Source: Riptortus pedestris (lineage: Eukaryota > Arthropoda > Insecta > Hemiptera > Alydidae). From it: 64,000 bases of DNA. Location of the stretch: contig CM032230.1 in assembly GCA_019009955.1 (NCBI GenBank), positions 33,510,001-33,574,000 on the forward strand, read 5' to 3'. The notes below the pieces were generated by a model. That model was given only the letters and a program-made list of their open reading frames with translations. It was not told the DNA's origin and made no database searches. This document shows positions 11,592 through 22,300 of the stretch, in pieces. Every line of letters begins with the position of its first letter. Within the stretch, counting starts at the first letter, position 1. The translations under genes and the position numbers were made by a program.

Positions 11592-12300
11592 CACATCCAC
11601 TCTTCTCGTACATATTACTTAAAATCCAGACATTAAACAAAAGAATAACAATGTACTGGTTACCCGGACATACAAACATTAGACAAAGCACACAAGTAGA
11701 CGAACTCCCAAATCAGCTACTCAAAAAAGAACTAACAACAACACATACTATACACATATAAGATATTCAAGACCAAGGAAAACATACGATACTCAATTCA
11801 TGGCAGAAATACTAGTTTGCTAAAACTGATAACAAACTTCGAGAACTGAAACATTCCTCAAAAAGGTTAATTAGAAAGAAGAAGTAGTTTTAACGAGGTT
11901 AAGAATTGGTCATTCACGACTGACTCACGCTTACTTACTTACTGGAGAAGAGGAACCCTACTGCCAACACTGTAATTGTAGGCTTACTATAAAACATATA
12001 CTAACTGACTACTATCTGAGGACTCACATAGACCTATCATACACTTGAATGGTAGCATGACTGAATTACTACATGGCCGTAGACAGTATACAGACCGCGT
12101 ATTACACTACAATACTACTTGGAACATAACAAGATTTTCACAAAATTATAATGTAGAACAATATTGAAAATATTTGCAGAAATGAGCATCTTACGTAAAT
12201 ACAAGAAAGTGATTATAGGATTTAACTGATTCATCATCGCTAAATCGCCCCAGTCGCGAAATGCGATTATTGTAAGAATAAATTTAAAAAAATTATATTT
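11270..12300 (+). pseudogene. LINE relic: RNase H and C-terminal region, 3' end
   Basis: Broken frames read as the end of a non-LTR retrotransposon polyprotein. At 11290-11430 an RNase H start is readable (FIFIDGSKTDQRLEAAAIVG, then after a shift AAEHEGLKLVIDN), giving the catalytic D and E. After a TA array (11530-11588), 11640-11710 reads TMYWLPGHTNIRQSTQVDEL, like the WxPGHxGIxGNExAD end of RNase H. At 11880-12000 'RIGHSRLTHAYLLEKRNP' matches the RIGHTRLTH-type region common in LINEs with RNase H, across frameshifts. The 3' end (about 12245-12300) is shared with the minus-strand copy at 33240. RNase H suggests an I-like lineage. The copy is dead. Confidence 0.65.
11530..11588. repeat. (TA)n microsatellite inside LINE relic
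   Basis: It lies between the 'GACTCTCTTAGCTTTTTA' segment and 'AGTTCACAT' of the RNase H LINE, the same place where the second LINE copy carries its TA/GT arrays. Confidence 0.95.
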
Positions 12301-13286
12301 TTCCTCCCCAATTCTATACCATAGAGAAGTGAACTGATTTGATCTTCAAAACGCTTGGCTCATCATTTTTCCAATAGGATATCTAATCATCTAAGTAGGA
12401 AATAAAGTTTCATACTCATTGTCTTACGTTGGTTACATGAGGATGGATGAGATGACATAGTTAGTTCCTTCGAATTCAACAAGTGTTAGAGGAAAGACTT
12501 TCAAGTATAATAGTACATACCTTATTTACATAATCCAATTTGTTTAACAGTATTACACAACTTACCAAAACTGGTATGCTTCGCTTTTATGGGACACTCA
12601 ATTTTTTTTTTCATAGTTTACTTACTAAGAAATATCATCAATTGAGATACCACACCTGATCTGAATTTTTGAATTTCTGAAGCAGGACAAGAATTATTAG
12701 TACGTCGAATAAAATTTAAGATTCTTAGGATGGAGTACTCCATTTGATATCTTAAGAAGTAGTTGATTATTTTTTTAAAAGTGATCTGCGTAAAAGTTAT
12801 TTCTATTACTTAATGTATTTTTTTGAAGAAGATACCAGTACAAAAACACAAAAAAACATTATGAGATGTATAAAGTATAAAATGCATGTTGGGATGAATG
12901 AAAATTATTTTTAAAATATAGCCAATCTCATCGTGGACTAAGTTATTGTTTTATATATGAGAATTGAGGTTTTTTTGTTTTTTTTTATCAAATCCTTCTG
13001 CTAAACAACATTATGATTAAAACGATTTATTAATCCCATAAAAACATAACTGAGATCACCCTGATCTTATAGCTGAGTTTAATTCCTATACCAACATGGA
13101 CATGGCACGCCCATATGGATTATGTGAGGAAACAACCCAGTAGGAATATAATTTTTCTTTCCAGCCGAAGGACGAACACAATAATGTTGACATTATAGTC
13201 GATGTAGCGTCACGAACTCAATTTCCCGGGAAACCCTCATCAGCATAAGCTCTGGAGCGGAGAGAAAAAGAGATAAAGAGAAAGAC
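12301..13286. other. Nothing recognised
   Basis: AT-rich unique sequence without credible features. Confidence 0.4.
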
Positions 13287-13295
13287 CGAGAGGGG

Positions 13296-13336
<41 letters not shown>
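13287..13336. repeat. (GA)n microsatellite
   Basis: A GA array preceded by a short G-run. Confidence 0.95.
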
Positions 13337-13337
<1 letters not shown>

Positions 13338-13839
13338 GAGGCTGAGTGACAGAGGATAGTCCAGCTCTTTCACCAATAAATTCTTCCCTCATTGACCTGT
13401 CACTTCCAGGGCCATTTGTCCTTCACTCTTAAATGTCACTGAAAGAAAACCAAACTGGCAATAAAACTAAGGCGCAGACTGTCTCCAGACAGAGCTGTAG
13501 AATTATATCCTACTAGGAGGCAGACATGCCGAGAAAGATCACTGAAAAAAAAAATTAAATTAAAAACAGAAGAAGAGCAAACCTATTAATTATATTAGCT
13601 AAAAGAACGATCAATATACTCTGTTGTCAGCGGCTCAATTCAATTAAAGTTTTACTTTCAAATATATATTCTAAGATTATCTATTCATTGGAATTCCACA
13701 GACTTACGACAGTGTAGACATGAGAAATATTTAAGGGGCATTGGGAATACCTTCTAAGGTAGACAGCTATGTCCTCAAGGGAAGTCTGCAACTCACCCAT
13801 ATATTCTTTATTTCCTAATAATTATTCAATGAGTTGCGT
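13337..13839. other. Nothing recognised
   Basis: Unique sequence, no credible frame. Confidence 0.4.
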
Positions 13840-14270
13840 TTAATAAAATCCCTTGGTGGTAGCGGGAAAATGATGACTTCGTCCTACCACGTATTTGCAT
13901 GTGTCTCGTCAAGTAAAGAACTCTTCAAAGCAACATTGGGTATTTCAGCTTGAAATAGCACGTTTCATGATGCACTGGCATTATGTGCATAGCGCGATAA
14001 CTAAAAGTGGGAAGTTACTGAAGGCAGAAAAGTGCAAAAATCTAGGTTAATACTCAAGATAAAGAAAATGTTTATATAATAACATTCATAGAAAATTACA
14101 TTAGCAACAACATTTAACAGATGCATTGAATTTAAGATTTTCTCCCCTTCTTACCCACCCTTCCCCTCCGATTTCAGCCGTCAACGAACTTAATTATTAG
14201 TATTGCATTAAGCGCTTAAATATCGAGTTAAGTAACGAACAAAGAAAAATTCGCTCAGGACATCATTAGA
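13840..14270 (-). repeat. Old, decayed HINE-like copy
   Basis: The family blocks are present in order but diverged: 'TATTTGCATGTGTCTCGT', 'AATCTAGGTTAATACTCAAGATA', 'CCGATTTCAGCCGTCAACGAAC' and 'AAATATCGAGTTAAGTAACGA'. Both termini and the TA array are lost. Confidence 0.55.
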
Positions 14271-14584
14271 GGCTGAATGATGATGGTAATTTTTTTTCTT
14301 TGGCAATGCTTCAATGTGTACAACTACACTTCCCGTCTGGGCGTATTGTTTTCCCTAAAGGGTCAAGTAGAAGACTTATAGAATAGAAATTTTAGTTTTG
14401 AAGAATAAATGGAAATACCTAGTCAATCCCTGGCACACCGTGAATAATTCAAATCATAATTATGGATAGTATTTATTATAATTAAATATTATCTATAACG
14501 TACATATTTTCTGTCAGAAGCCAATCCGAGATTGTGAGCTTAGTTATACATACAAAATAATAAATTTGTTTGACAATTACTGTC

Positions 14585-14690
14585 AACTCTCCGATTTCAG
14601 CCGTCAACGAACGTAATCATCAGTTTTATATTGAACGTTTGAATATCGAGTTTGGTAGTGATAAATCTCTTTCGAAATAATTAAACGTTT
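14585..14690 (-). repeat. HINE-like fragment
   Basis: A single block ('CTCCGATTTCAGCCGTCAACG' to 'CGAGTTTGGTAGTGAT') without ends. Confidence 0.5.
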
Positions 14691-14995
14691 ATTTTAAATA
14701 AATATGATTATTTATTCAAGCTCCAGAGACACTATTAAGAGAGAAATGACTCCATTATTGAGGGCTAGCATTGTATTGTGAGTCAAAAGAACGAGAAAGC
14801 ATAGGCCCATTAAAAGGGTATTTGACTTGCTAACCCCCATCTCCATGGCTACGGTATACATCCCCCCCCCCCACATCCACCCGGCTCCTCTCTGTCCTAC
14901 GAGCTGAATAGGAGGTTCAATAGCATGGAAAAACAGCTGTCATATTTCCAGTAGCCACTCTTCCATAGGACCCATTCTTTAGTGCGTTACAAAAA

Positions 14996-15714
14996 AGCCC
15001 GACTCACAGTGTAAACTAAGTAGATTTCTCATGTGAAGTTTTACATACAGGTAACAATTAACGCCACACACTCACTACCGTGAACAAATAAAAACGAAAA
15101 AGAGAAATCTTCGATCAGTCAATTTTAATAAGCTCCATACGGAAAGCGTCTGAATTGTAAACAAACAAGTCTGCCAACCGCTCAAGCTGAACAGATTGAT
15201 AGAAATGTTCTTCACCTGTAAGAAAAACCATTACTAAAATATATCTGAATATAACATATTAATTTTATTGAAAATTATTTAAAATATCTATTACTGTAAT
15301 TTATAATGAATCAGAATCATTTTTTTCTTAACTTAAGACGAGGGGGAAGGAGGATCAACACAGCATTTGTATGCATCTCGTATAATAAAGATCTCTTGAA
15401 AACAATATTTGGTATTTATGGTTCGAATAAAGTGGTTTTTTATATGGCATAGTATTGTTAATGTGACTTGACTAAGAGTGGGGGTTTGCTTAAAGAGCTG
15501 AAAACTGAAAAATGCAAATCTCTCGGTTAATATTCAAGATAGAGAATATTAATCCTGTAACAGGATTTATAGTACATGTCTTTTCTAATAAGATTGTTTC
15601 TATACAATTTTTCGATCCAACGTATAGTGACGGACGTATTTTGAATTTTCGAAAATCCCCTCTATAAAATGATTTTGTCAAAAATTGCGAGCGCTAGATC
15701 TTTGACTAACACCC

Positions 15715-15775
<61 letters not shown>

Positions 15776-15790
15776 GACCTTATTTTCGTC
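14996..15790 (-). mobile_element. HINE-like element, diverged
   Basis: It begins at a degenerate hairpin end ('GCCCGACTCACAGTGTAAACTAAG'-like), contains the expected blocks in order and (TA)n at 15715-15766, then 'GACCTTATTTTCGTCATCT', and breaks off before the palindrome end. Confidence 0.65.
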
Positions 15791-15849
15791 ATCTTTTGGT
15801 TTTAAGAAATTTTGATTGATATTGAGTACGATTTTAATTGCTGTTATCC

Positions 15850-16255
15850 CACATGAAGGGGATGCGTAAACTAAGTATATTCCCCACGTCCTGGCATGAC
15901 TAATGATATCTCACCATACATTATCTATTTCTAAAAAAAAACGTCTGAGGAACAGTAGAGGGGGGGTTTACTAAAAACAAGAAACCATGATTAACTAGTT
16001 TAATATTTGAGCTATGAAGAAATGAAAAACAACAATCGTATAGCACCACTAATTTAAGAAGATTGGCTCTCTAATATTTTCCAATCTGACTCAAAATAAC
16101 GAAGATATTTTAGGTGTTCCAATCATCGACAGCTAAAGCGTTAACAGATAACCTCATCTTCGTCATTTCCTAAGTAGGATCGACATTTGTCGAACTTTTT
16201 AGAAATTTGCGTCTGGAGTACAACCTCAATATCTGATGTCGTTTAAATAAACCTG
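15850..16255 (-). mobile_element. HINE-like element, internally deleted
   Basis: A remnant of the hairpin end ('GGGGATGCGTAAACTAAGTA') sits at about 15857. The 3' blocks follow after a deletion, then 'CCTCATCTTCGTCATTTCCTAAGTAGGATCG' at 16147-16177 and a degenerate palindrome end near 16230-16255. It directly follows the truncated copy before it. Confidence 0.55.
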
Positions 16256-16909
16256 CTAATAACCAAAAGAAATATAAAAGACAAAGTCTTCTTTTTATCC
16301 CAAATAACAATGGTATTGTAAAAGACAGTAAATGGGTGCAAATTACTATGTGAGGATCGGAAATATCATTTACTTAATAATACAGATAAAAATTAGAACG
16401 GCAATGTGAAAAACAAAGGAGTTCGAATACAGTGGATCATTAGCGTTAGTTCAGAAACCTTTTTGGGGTTTTAGTGTTTCTTAAAAATGTCGGTTGTCGT
16501 AACCCTAAAAAATATTTTATTTCTAAGAATAAGATTGAGTCATATAAGATTTCTACTGGAATTATGTAAGAGGATCAAGTGGGCTAGAAATGTTAGATCC
16601 CCACGTAATCCCTTGGAGGTCCAAGGTCCTGGTTTCTCTCGGAACTAAAAGTCTCAATAGCTGTGGAAGGACCATCACCTACATTTTAAATTTCTTTTCT
16701 CCTAAATATGATAACGTCAAATTTCAAACGCGACAGAATTATAATTTCTAATACAAAAGTACTCCGTCCTGAGATATATTTAAATCGTTGAATATAAAAT
16801 GTAGTTAACATGGTGAACTTGATCCAGAAATCCAATAAATATCGTTAAGTTACAGGCAACACATGGGTTACTTGAACAGTAAATACTTGTATTAAATTAA
16901 ATATAGGGG
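16256..16909. other. Nothing recognised
   Basis: Unique sequence, no credible frame. Confidence 0.4.
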
Positions 16910-17105
16910 ACTCAGGCTAGCCATGTCAGCTAATGCGTTGCCTTTATTCATGCGTAGTGAACCTAGAGTGGCAAGTTCGATTTCCGCCTGGGCTATAGGA
17001 ATTTATTTATTGACGAACTCATTTAATAAAATCCTTAGTCCTACATTGGCTAGAAAAAGGCGGTAACCTGTAGATAACCCGACCCAATTAGCCAGAGTAC
17101 TAAAA
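16910..17105 (+). mobile_element. tRNA-derived SINE, best tRNA head
   Basis: The head reads GGCTAGCCATGTCAGCTAAT (A-box-like). About 45 bp later is AAGTTCGATTTCC (B-box-like GGTTCGANTCC), followed by 'GCCTGGGCTATAGG'. The body has 'TTGACGAACTCATTTAATAAAATCC' and 'GGCGGTAACCTGTAGATAACCCG', the hallmark shared by all copies. Pol III promoter remnants indicate a SINE retroposed by a LINE partner. Confidence 0.7.
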
Positions 17106-17129
17106 AGTGGACGTATATAATTAATAATA

Positions 17130-17240
17130 ATATTAAACATACTTTTTTTTACTAAGATTTTAAGAGTTCGACACTAAATAAATTTCCATGCCCAGTTGAG
17201 AATCGAACTCACGACTATAGATTTACCGAGGTGAAAAATA
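17130..17240 (-). mobile_element. tRNA-derived SINE fragment
   Basis: Read on the minus strand it gives 'GTCGTGAGTTCGATTCTCAACTGGGCATGG' followed by 'ATTTAGTGTCGAACTC', i.e. the B box and start of the body. Confidence 0.6.
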
Positions 17241-17577
17241 AATAAACAGTTATAAATAAATAAAAGACTTTGCAGCACTTCATTTAAATGGCTTTCTTTA
17301 GAAAACCATAATTGATTACTCCGTCCGGATAGAAAAATATCATAAAACGTAATTCACAAATCATTTTTTTATAAAGAAAGCAGGTTTTATACAAACCTTT
17401 GCATCAGTAATAGAACAGGAGAAATTTATATATTTTGATTTTCGCCCACCCTAAACCTCCGACTCAGTCAGTCGATTTTGATGAAAAGTGAAAGTTCACA
17501 TCTACAAGTTAAAAAAAAATTCTAAATATTTTTATTTAGATATGAAACTTCTAAGGCAAGCAGTTTTTAAGTTACTA

Positions 17578-17690
17578 GAGATACGTACTTACAGATGAAC
17601 TCATTAAATAAGCTTCTTAGTCCCACTCTGGGTATAAGAGAGTGGTAAAATGTAGATCACAATTAGCCTTAGTAGCACAAAGTGAGCGTT
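17578..17690 (+). mobile_element. SINE fragment, body and tail
   Basis: 'GATGAACTCATTAAATAAGC' to 'CAAAGTGAGCGTTAATAAATA'. The tail matches the end of the copy at 47180-47397, defining the SINE 3' end. Confidence 0.6.
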
Positions 17691-18869
17691 AATAAATAGC
17701 AATGCGTGTTTTTACGCAGTGTATCTTATAGCTAGTCATTTCTAATTTAACTTTGTTATATATGTATATATATCGAAAAGTGAAATTCTTTGACTCAGGG
17801 AATGCGTGGTGGAGGGACTCATTTTGAACTAGAGATTTAGCTACAAAGTCCTTTAACTGGGGAGCAATTTCGCCATAACAGGGCTTCATTCGTTCCGAAG
17901 AGATTCACTGGTTGGGGAGGGGGGGGCATTATTGTCGAAATTTGGAACTCTGTAGAAGTAAAAGGACTTATTTCGGAATATGTAGGCTCATCTCTTCTCC
18001 AAAGTTTATTTTTAAGTTTCAAATGTAAATTTTAAGCTATTTACTTCTTTTAAATATTAAAGTGCCTTCTTGAAAACTTCAACGTTCCTTCAAATGAAGA
18101 TTTTGATGAAAGTCTGTTTACTCTCGGTTAATAGAAATCGTCTCCCTCCTCACCCCCCTCCTTTACAGACGAACGGACTGAAAGCAGTGTTGCCATCTCG
18201 CTCATCAATGGCCTCACATTAAAAATCCCATTAAGTCCCTTTTCCCCTTTTCGTTCCCTCCCCTGACCCTCTAGACATCCCATCGACCCAGCTAAAGGCG
18301 GACTAGGGGATGAAACAAGTTGTGTGTACGTTGACCTTGAAGGTACTTAGAGCTAACGAATATTTAATGCTCACAGAACAAGGGATTAAATTGTGGAGGC
18401 ACCCCCACCACAAATTCTACCTACCTGAATCTCTTTACGCGTTTAAATATAAATTTTTTTTCTGGAAATGGTGTTTTAATAACTTAATATTAGAGAGTTT
18501 TCTCTTGGCGTTATTAAACTATTTTTAAAGTTTCATCCTGTAGTTATTCTCTGTTGCATTTTTTCTCATTTATTCTATGAAGCTTTCACTCTATCAGCAC
18601 CACCAAGTTCCTCATCTCATGTGTAATTAGATTTATCTTCTATTCTTAATTAATTTTATATCATTTTCTTCCTTTATAGAAACATAAATATTTCTTAGAA
18701 CTCGGAAGTTCAGAAGGAAGTAGAACATGTCACTTGTTATTATCGATCATTGGAAACTGTAAGAAGTAACTGTCAGTGCAACTGGTAAAAAATATTGATT
18801 GTGGTAAAATCAACCAGTGGAAGTAATAACTTTAACCACAGCAGTGTTGTTGTAGGTGAAGAATATTTT
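17691..18869. other. Nothing recognised
   Basis: Frames at 17689-18022 (minus) and 18310-18528 (plus) lack motifs. Positions 18100-18310 are C-rich and unique, with no evident function. Confidence 0.4.
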
Positions 18870-18871
18870 TA

Positions 18872-19114
18872 CTTGGAGAGAAAAAAGCGTCCAATTCGTC
18901 AGAAATTTTTATTTCAGGGCTAAGTGCTTTCGAAGACTATTTTCCCCATCTTCAGAGCTACTTGCAACCAGCACGTGACTAGCAGACAGTCACTTGCTGT
19001 CTTTCCCAATGAGCACATGCAAGTAGCTCTGAAGATAGAGACAATAGTCTTCGAAAGCGCTTAGCCCTGAACTAAAAATTTGTGAAGAATTTGACGTTTT
19101 TTTCTCTCGCCAAG
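18872..19114. mobile_element. Palindromic MITE (foldback), TA target duplication
   Basis: Two arms of about 95-100 bp are inverted repeats of each other: CTTGGAGAGAAAAAAGCGTC at the left pairs with the right end ...GACGTTTTTTTCTCTCGCCAAG, and the arms continue through 'GCTTTCGAAGACTATTTTC' and 'TCAGAGCTACTTGCA'. A short central spacer separates them. TA lies on both sides (18870-18871 and 19115-19116), as expected of a Tc1/mariner-type target duplication. No coding capacity. A transcript would form a long hairpin. Confidence 0.75.
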
Positions 19115-19194
19115 TAATAACTTTAACTTGAACAAAAAAAACACAAACTCCATTAACAGTTCAGCACACTTAATCGAAGAACTGTTTTGAATTC

Positions 19195-19395
19195 ATATAC
19201 ACCATAATTAACTACAGTAGCTGACATAGAGACCGAGGCTCGATTCCCCCTTTGGGCAAAAGAAATTATCTTTCTTCTTTTATAGGAGACTCACAAAAAT
19301 ATATCCATAGGCACAACCTGGCTAGAAAAAAGGTGGTAACCTGTAAAATCCAGCCCTCATTCGCCTTAGTTACATAAAGGAGTAGAGTAATTATT
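19195..19395 (+). mobile_element. tRNA-derived SINE copy, diverged
   Basis: B-box-like 'GGCTCGATTCCCCCTTTGGGC', then 'CCTGGCTAGAAAAAAGGTGGTAACCTGTA' and a tail related to 'TAGTTACATAAAGGAGT'. Confidence 0.6.
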
Positions 19396-20444
19396 TATTT
19401 AATTTGTGAGCTCCGCAAGTAGGCGATGTCGCTCAGTATAATTTATTTTCAATTCTCTACATAAAAATTTTAAAATAAAGAAAAAGTGTTTTCAATGTGA
19501 ATAATAAATCAATGTGAAACTATAAATTTTGCGATGAATACTGGTATGAGGATGATGGAAGTCTAAGGAACAAGTTAAAAAATGTATTATACACTATTGT
19601 TGTAAGCTTTACTCATGCATATTTACTAAAGAAAGCCATGCATACACAAAAACTGCCACAAATATACACTCATACATACACATGTATATCTTCTTAGCTG
19701 TAGAAGATCCCTTCCTTTCTTAAAATGTATAAATCATCCGAAATATTTATATATATATATTTATATTACATGACGAGAAAATCCCTTTATTTTTCTCTTT
19801 TAATTTTACACTTGACAAAGTACTTACCTGTATTGATATTACATTCTGTGTAACCATTTCTGAAATGATAATATCCAGGTGTCAATAATTGACTAAGATA
19901 ATTAACTAATTAGTAAACCTCTGAGAATGTGATACTACTGAGGAATGTTCATTAGACTAATGCATACCTGTGTTAGCCCACACATCTCGAGCATGGATAC
20001 CCAATAACGTTAATTAAATGTTTATTGAAGTTGTAACATTATCACCATTGCCAACGTTACATAATGTGATTAATTTACAATGAATTATAAATTTTGTAAA
20101 GAAATGATTTTTTTTTTTTTTTTATAAAGGTAGAGTCTTTTTTGGAGGAAATGAAATTGATTTAGACTTGTAATTTAGAATGAAAGACAATCATATTAAT
20201 GGAAATTCAATATAAAAATAATAATAAAGTTATTTGAACGAAATTATTCCGCTTGAAAATGTACACTGAGTAAAAATCCTTTCAGTAAATCTAGAGAGAT
20301 TCGGAGATTTGTTTTCTCCGTAAAACACTGTGTAAAAGATAAGCTGTTATTTAATCAGGACTTATGCCCTTTCCAATATTATTTACAAGCCGTATTATTG
20401 TTAAAACATTCGAAGGATAAAGTGTCCTTTGTTACAGCTTATAT
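19396..20444. other. Nothing recognised
   Basis: AT-rich unique sequence with a T-run at 20109-20124. Confidence 0.4.
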
Positions 20445-20945
20445 CAATAGACTTATACAAGAAGTTCAGTGAGAACAATATTTAGTATTTAGGCTTCAAG
20501 TAAAGTGATTCATGATATAACAGCTTATTGTTAATATGACATTAGTAGGAGTGGGTTTACTGGAGAATTAAAACTAAAAAAATTCAAATAACTCTGCTAA
20601 TTTCCATAAAAGTGAAAATGTTTCTATAACAATATTTATAGGCAATTACATTTAAAATAAGATTGGTTCTATAGAAATTTTCGATCCAACTTATAGTAAG
20701 GGAAGTATTTCAAATTTCCGAAATTCCTTCCCTCTAAATCCCACCTCCAAATGATCCGATTTCAGCCGTCACCGAATTAAATCTTTCTTTTCAAATAAAA
20801 CGCTATTATATCGAGGATGATAACGATCTAGCAAAAATTCCGACCGCTAGAGCGGTAACAGATATATATAATTTTGAACAGTCCTCATCGTCGACATCAA
20901 CTAGGTATGATCGATGGACATTTGAAGAAATTTTTCGAAAATCGA
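20445..20945 (-). mobile_element. HINE-like element, partial
   Basis: Family blocks in order from 'AATATTTAGTATTTAGGCTTCAA' through 'CCGATTTCAGCCGTCACCGAA' and 'GCGACCGCTAGAGCGGTAACAG'-type sequence to a very short TA run (about 20863-20871) and 'GATCGATGGACATTTGAAGAAA'. Both termini are missing. Confidence 0.65.
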
Positions 20946-21020
20946 AAGTACCAACTTAAGCGAAATATGCTAATATGATTACTTAATTAATTATTAATCA
21001 CAGTGCATTTGTTCTCATGA

Positions 21021-21113
21021 TACTTGGTACTCATGACGCAATTTTCGAAATTTTTCTTCAAATGTCCATTGATCCTACCTAGTTAGATGACGAAAATTGA
21101 GGTCCGTTCAAAA

Positions 21114-21175
<62 letters not shown>

Positions 21176-21877
21176 TACCGCTCTAGCGGTCGTAAATTTG
21201 GTTTAATCGTTGCTAAACTTGATTATTAGTCCTTTTATGTAACCCTGTTAATGTACAGCTGAAATCGGACCGGGGGGCGATTAGGGGGGGGGGGAGAAAT
21301 TTGAAAATTCAAAATATCTCCGTTACTACAATATAAGTCGGATCGTAAAAGTGTATACAACAAATCTTATTGCAAATTAAATTTACTAAAATATTGTTCT
21401 ATAGATTTATTTTCTATCTTGAATTTTTGGCATTTTTCAGTTTTCAGCATCGGTAAACCCCCACTTCTTGTCGTGGTATTTAAACAATACTCTGTTATAT
21501 AATAAACCACATTATTCGAAACTTAAATGCCAAATATTGTTTTCCAGAGACCTTTATTATACGAGATGGAAGCATATATGTTCTTCTGACCCCATCCCCG
21601 TCTTATATTGTTGGACTTCTAAAATTTGATTGATTGAAATAAAAATTATTCTGATTGACTATGCATTACAGTACTAGATGCAGTAAAAAGTTTTCAATAA
21701 AGTTAATAGGTTATATTTTGATAATTTTCAGTTATTGTTTTTCTTTCCGGTGAGCCGTTGGTAGATCTGCTTGTTTAACTTAACACTTAATTTTTACGGT
21801 GGTGTTGTGTTAGCAGTATGTAGATTCATCTATTGTAAAACTTCACGTGTGAAATCTGTTTAGTTAACACAGCCGGA
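21021..21877 (+). mobile_element. HINE-like element, 5' end truncated
   Basis: It starts inside the 'GGTACTCATGACGCAATTTTCG' block, has (TA)n at 21116-21171, the G-run at 21284-21294, and runs to a degenerate hairpin end 'AACACAGCCGGACTTTA'. The 'TTACCGCTCTAGCGGTCG' dyad after the TA array is intact. Confidence 0.75.
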
Positions 21878-22300
21878 CTTTATATTCTGCTTTTCATTCT
21901 TGACACGTCGGGGACAGAAAATGTGTAATTCTATCAATAGCGACTATCTATATGCCTCCAAACTTGATGCTGTGATTCCCTTAGTAAAGAGAATTGACAG
22001 AGGTGGTTATCCTTACCAAACCGATTCCCCGGTCACCCGAACGGAAGACTTCACGCAGAACTGACTCTGATAAGGGCTAACTAGGTGAGTCAATCCGGGA
22101 GAGTATTTCTGATTAGATAGACGACTGGATGTAAATCCGTGCCAACAAATCGACGGGAGTCTGAGGACGGCATTAAACTGTCAGAACCTCTGCTCAAGTT
22201 TGGATTTGACGCCGGCGACAGATAACTAGTCACTGTCAGCCCCGATTGACTAACTTCCTCTGCAATCCCACTCAGAATAATTAAATAATTAATGGAGAAA
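21878..22300. other. GC-richer unique stretch
   Basis: Base composition differs from the flanks and the sequence is complex, but I read no long frame and no RNA. It occurs once in the window. Confidence 0.35.
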
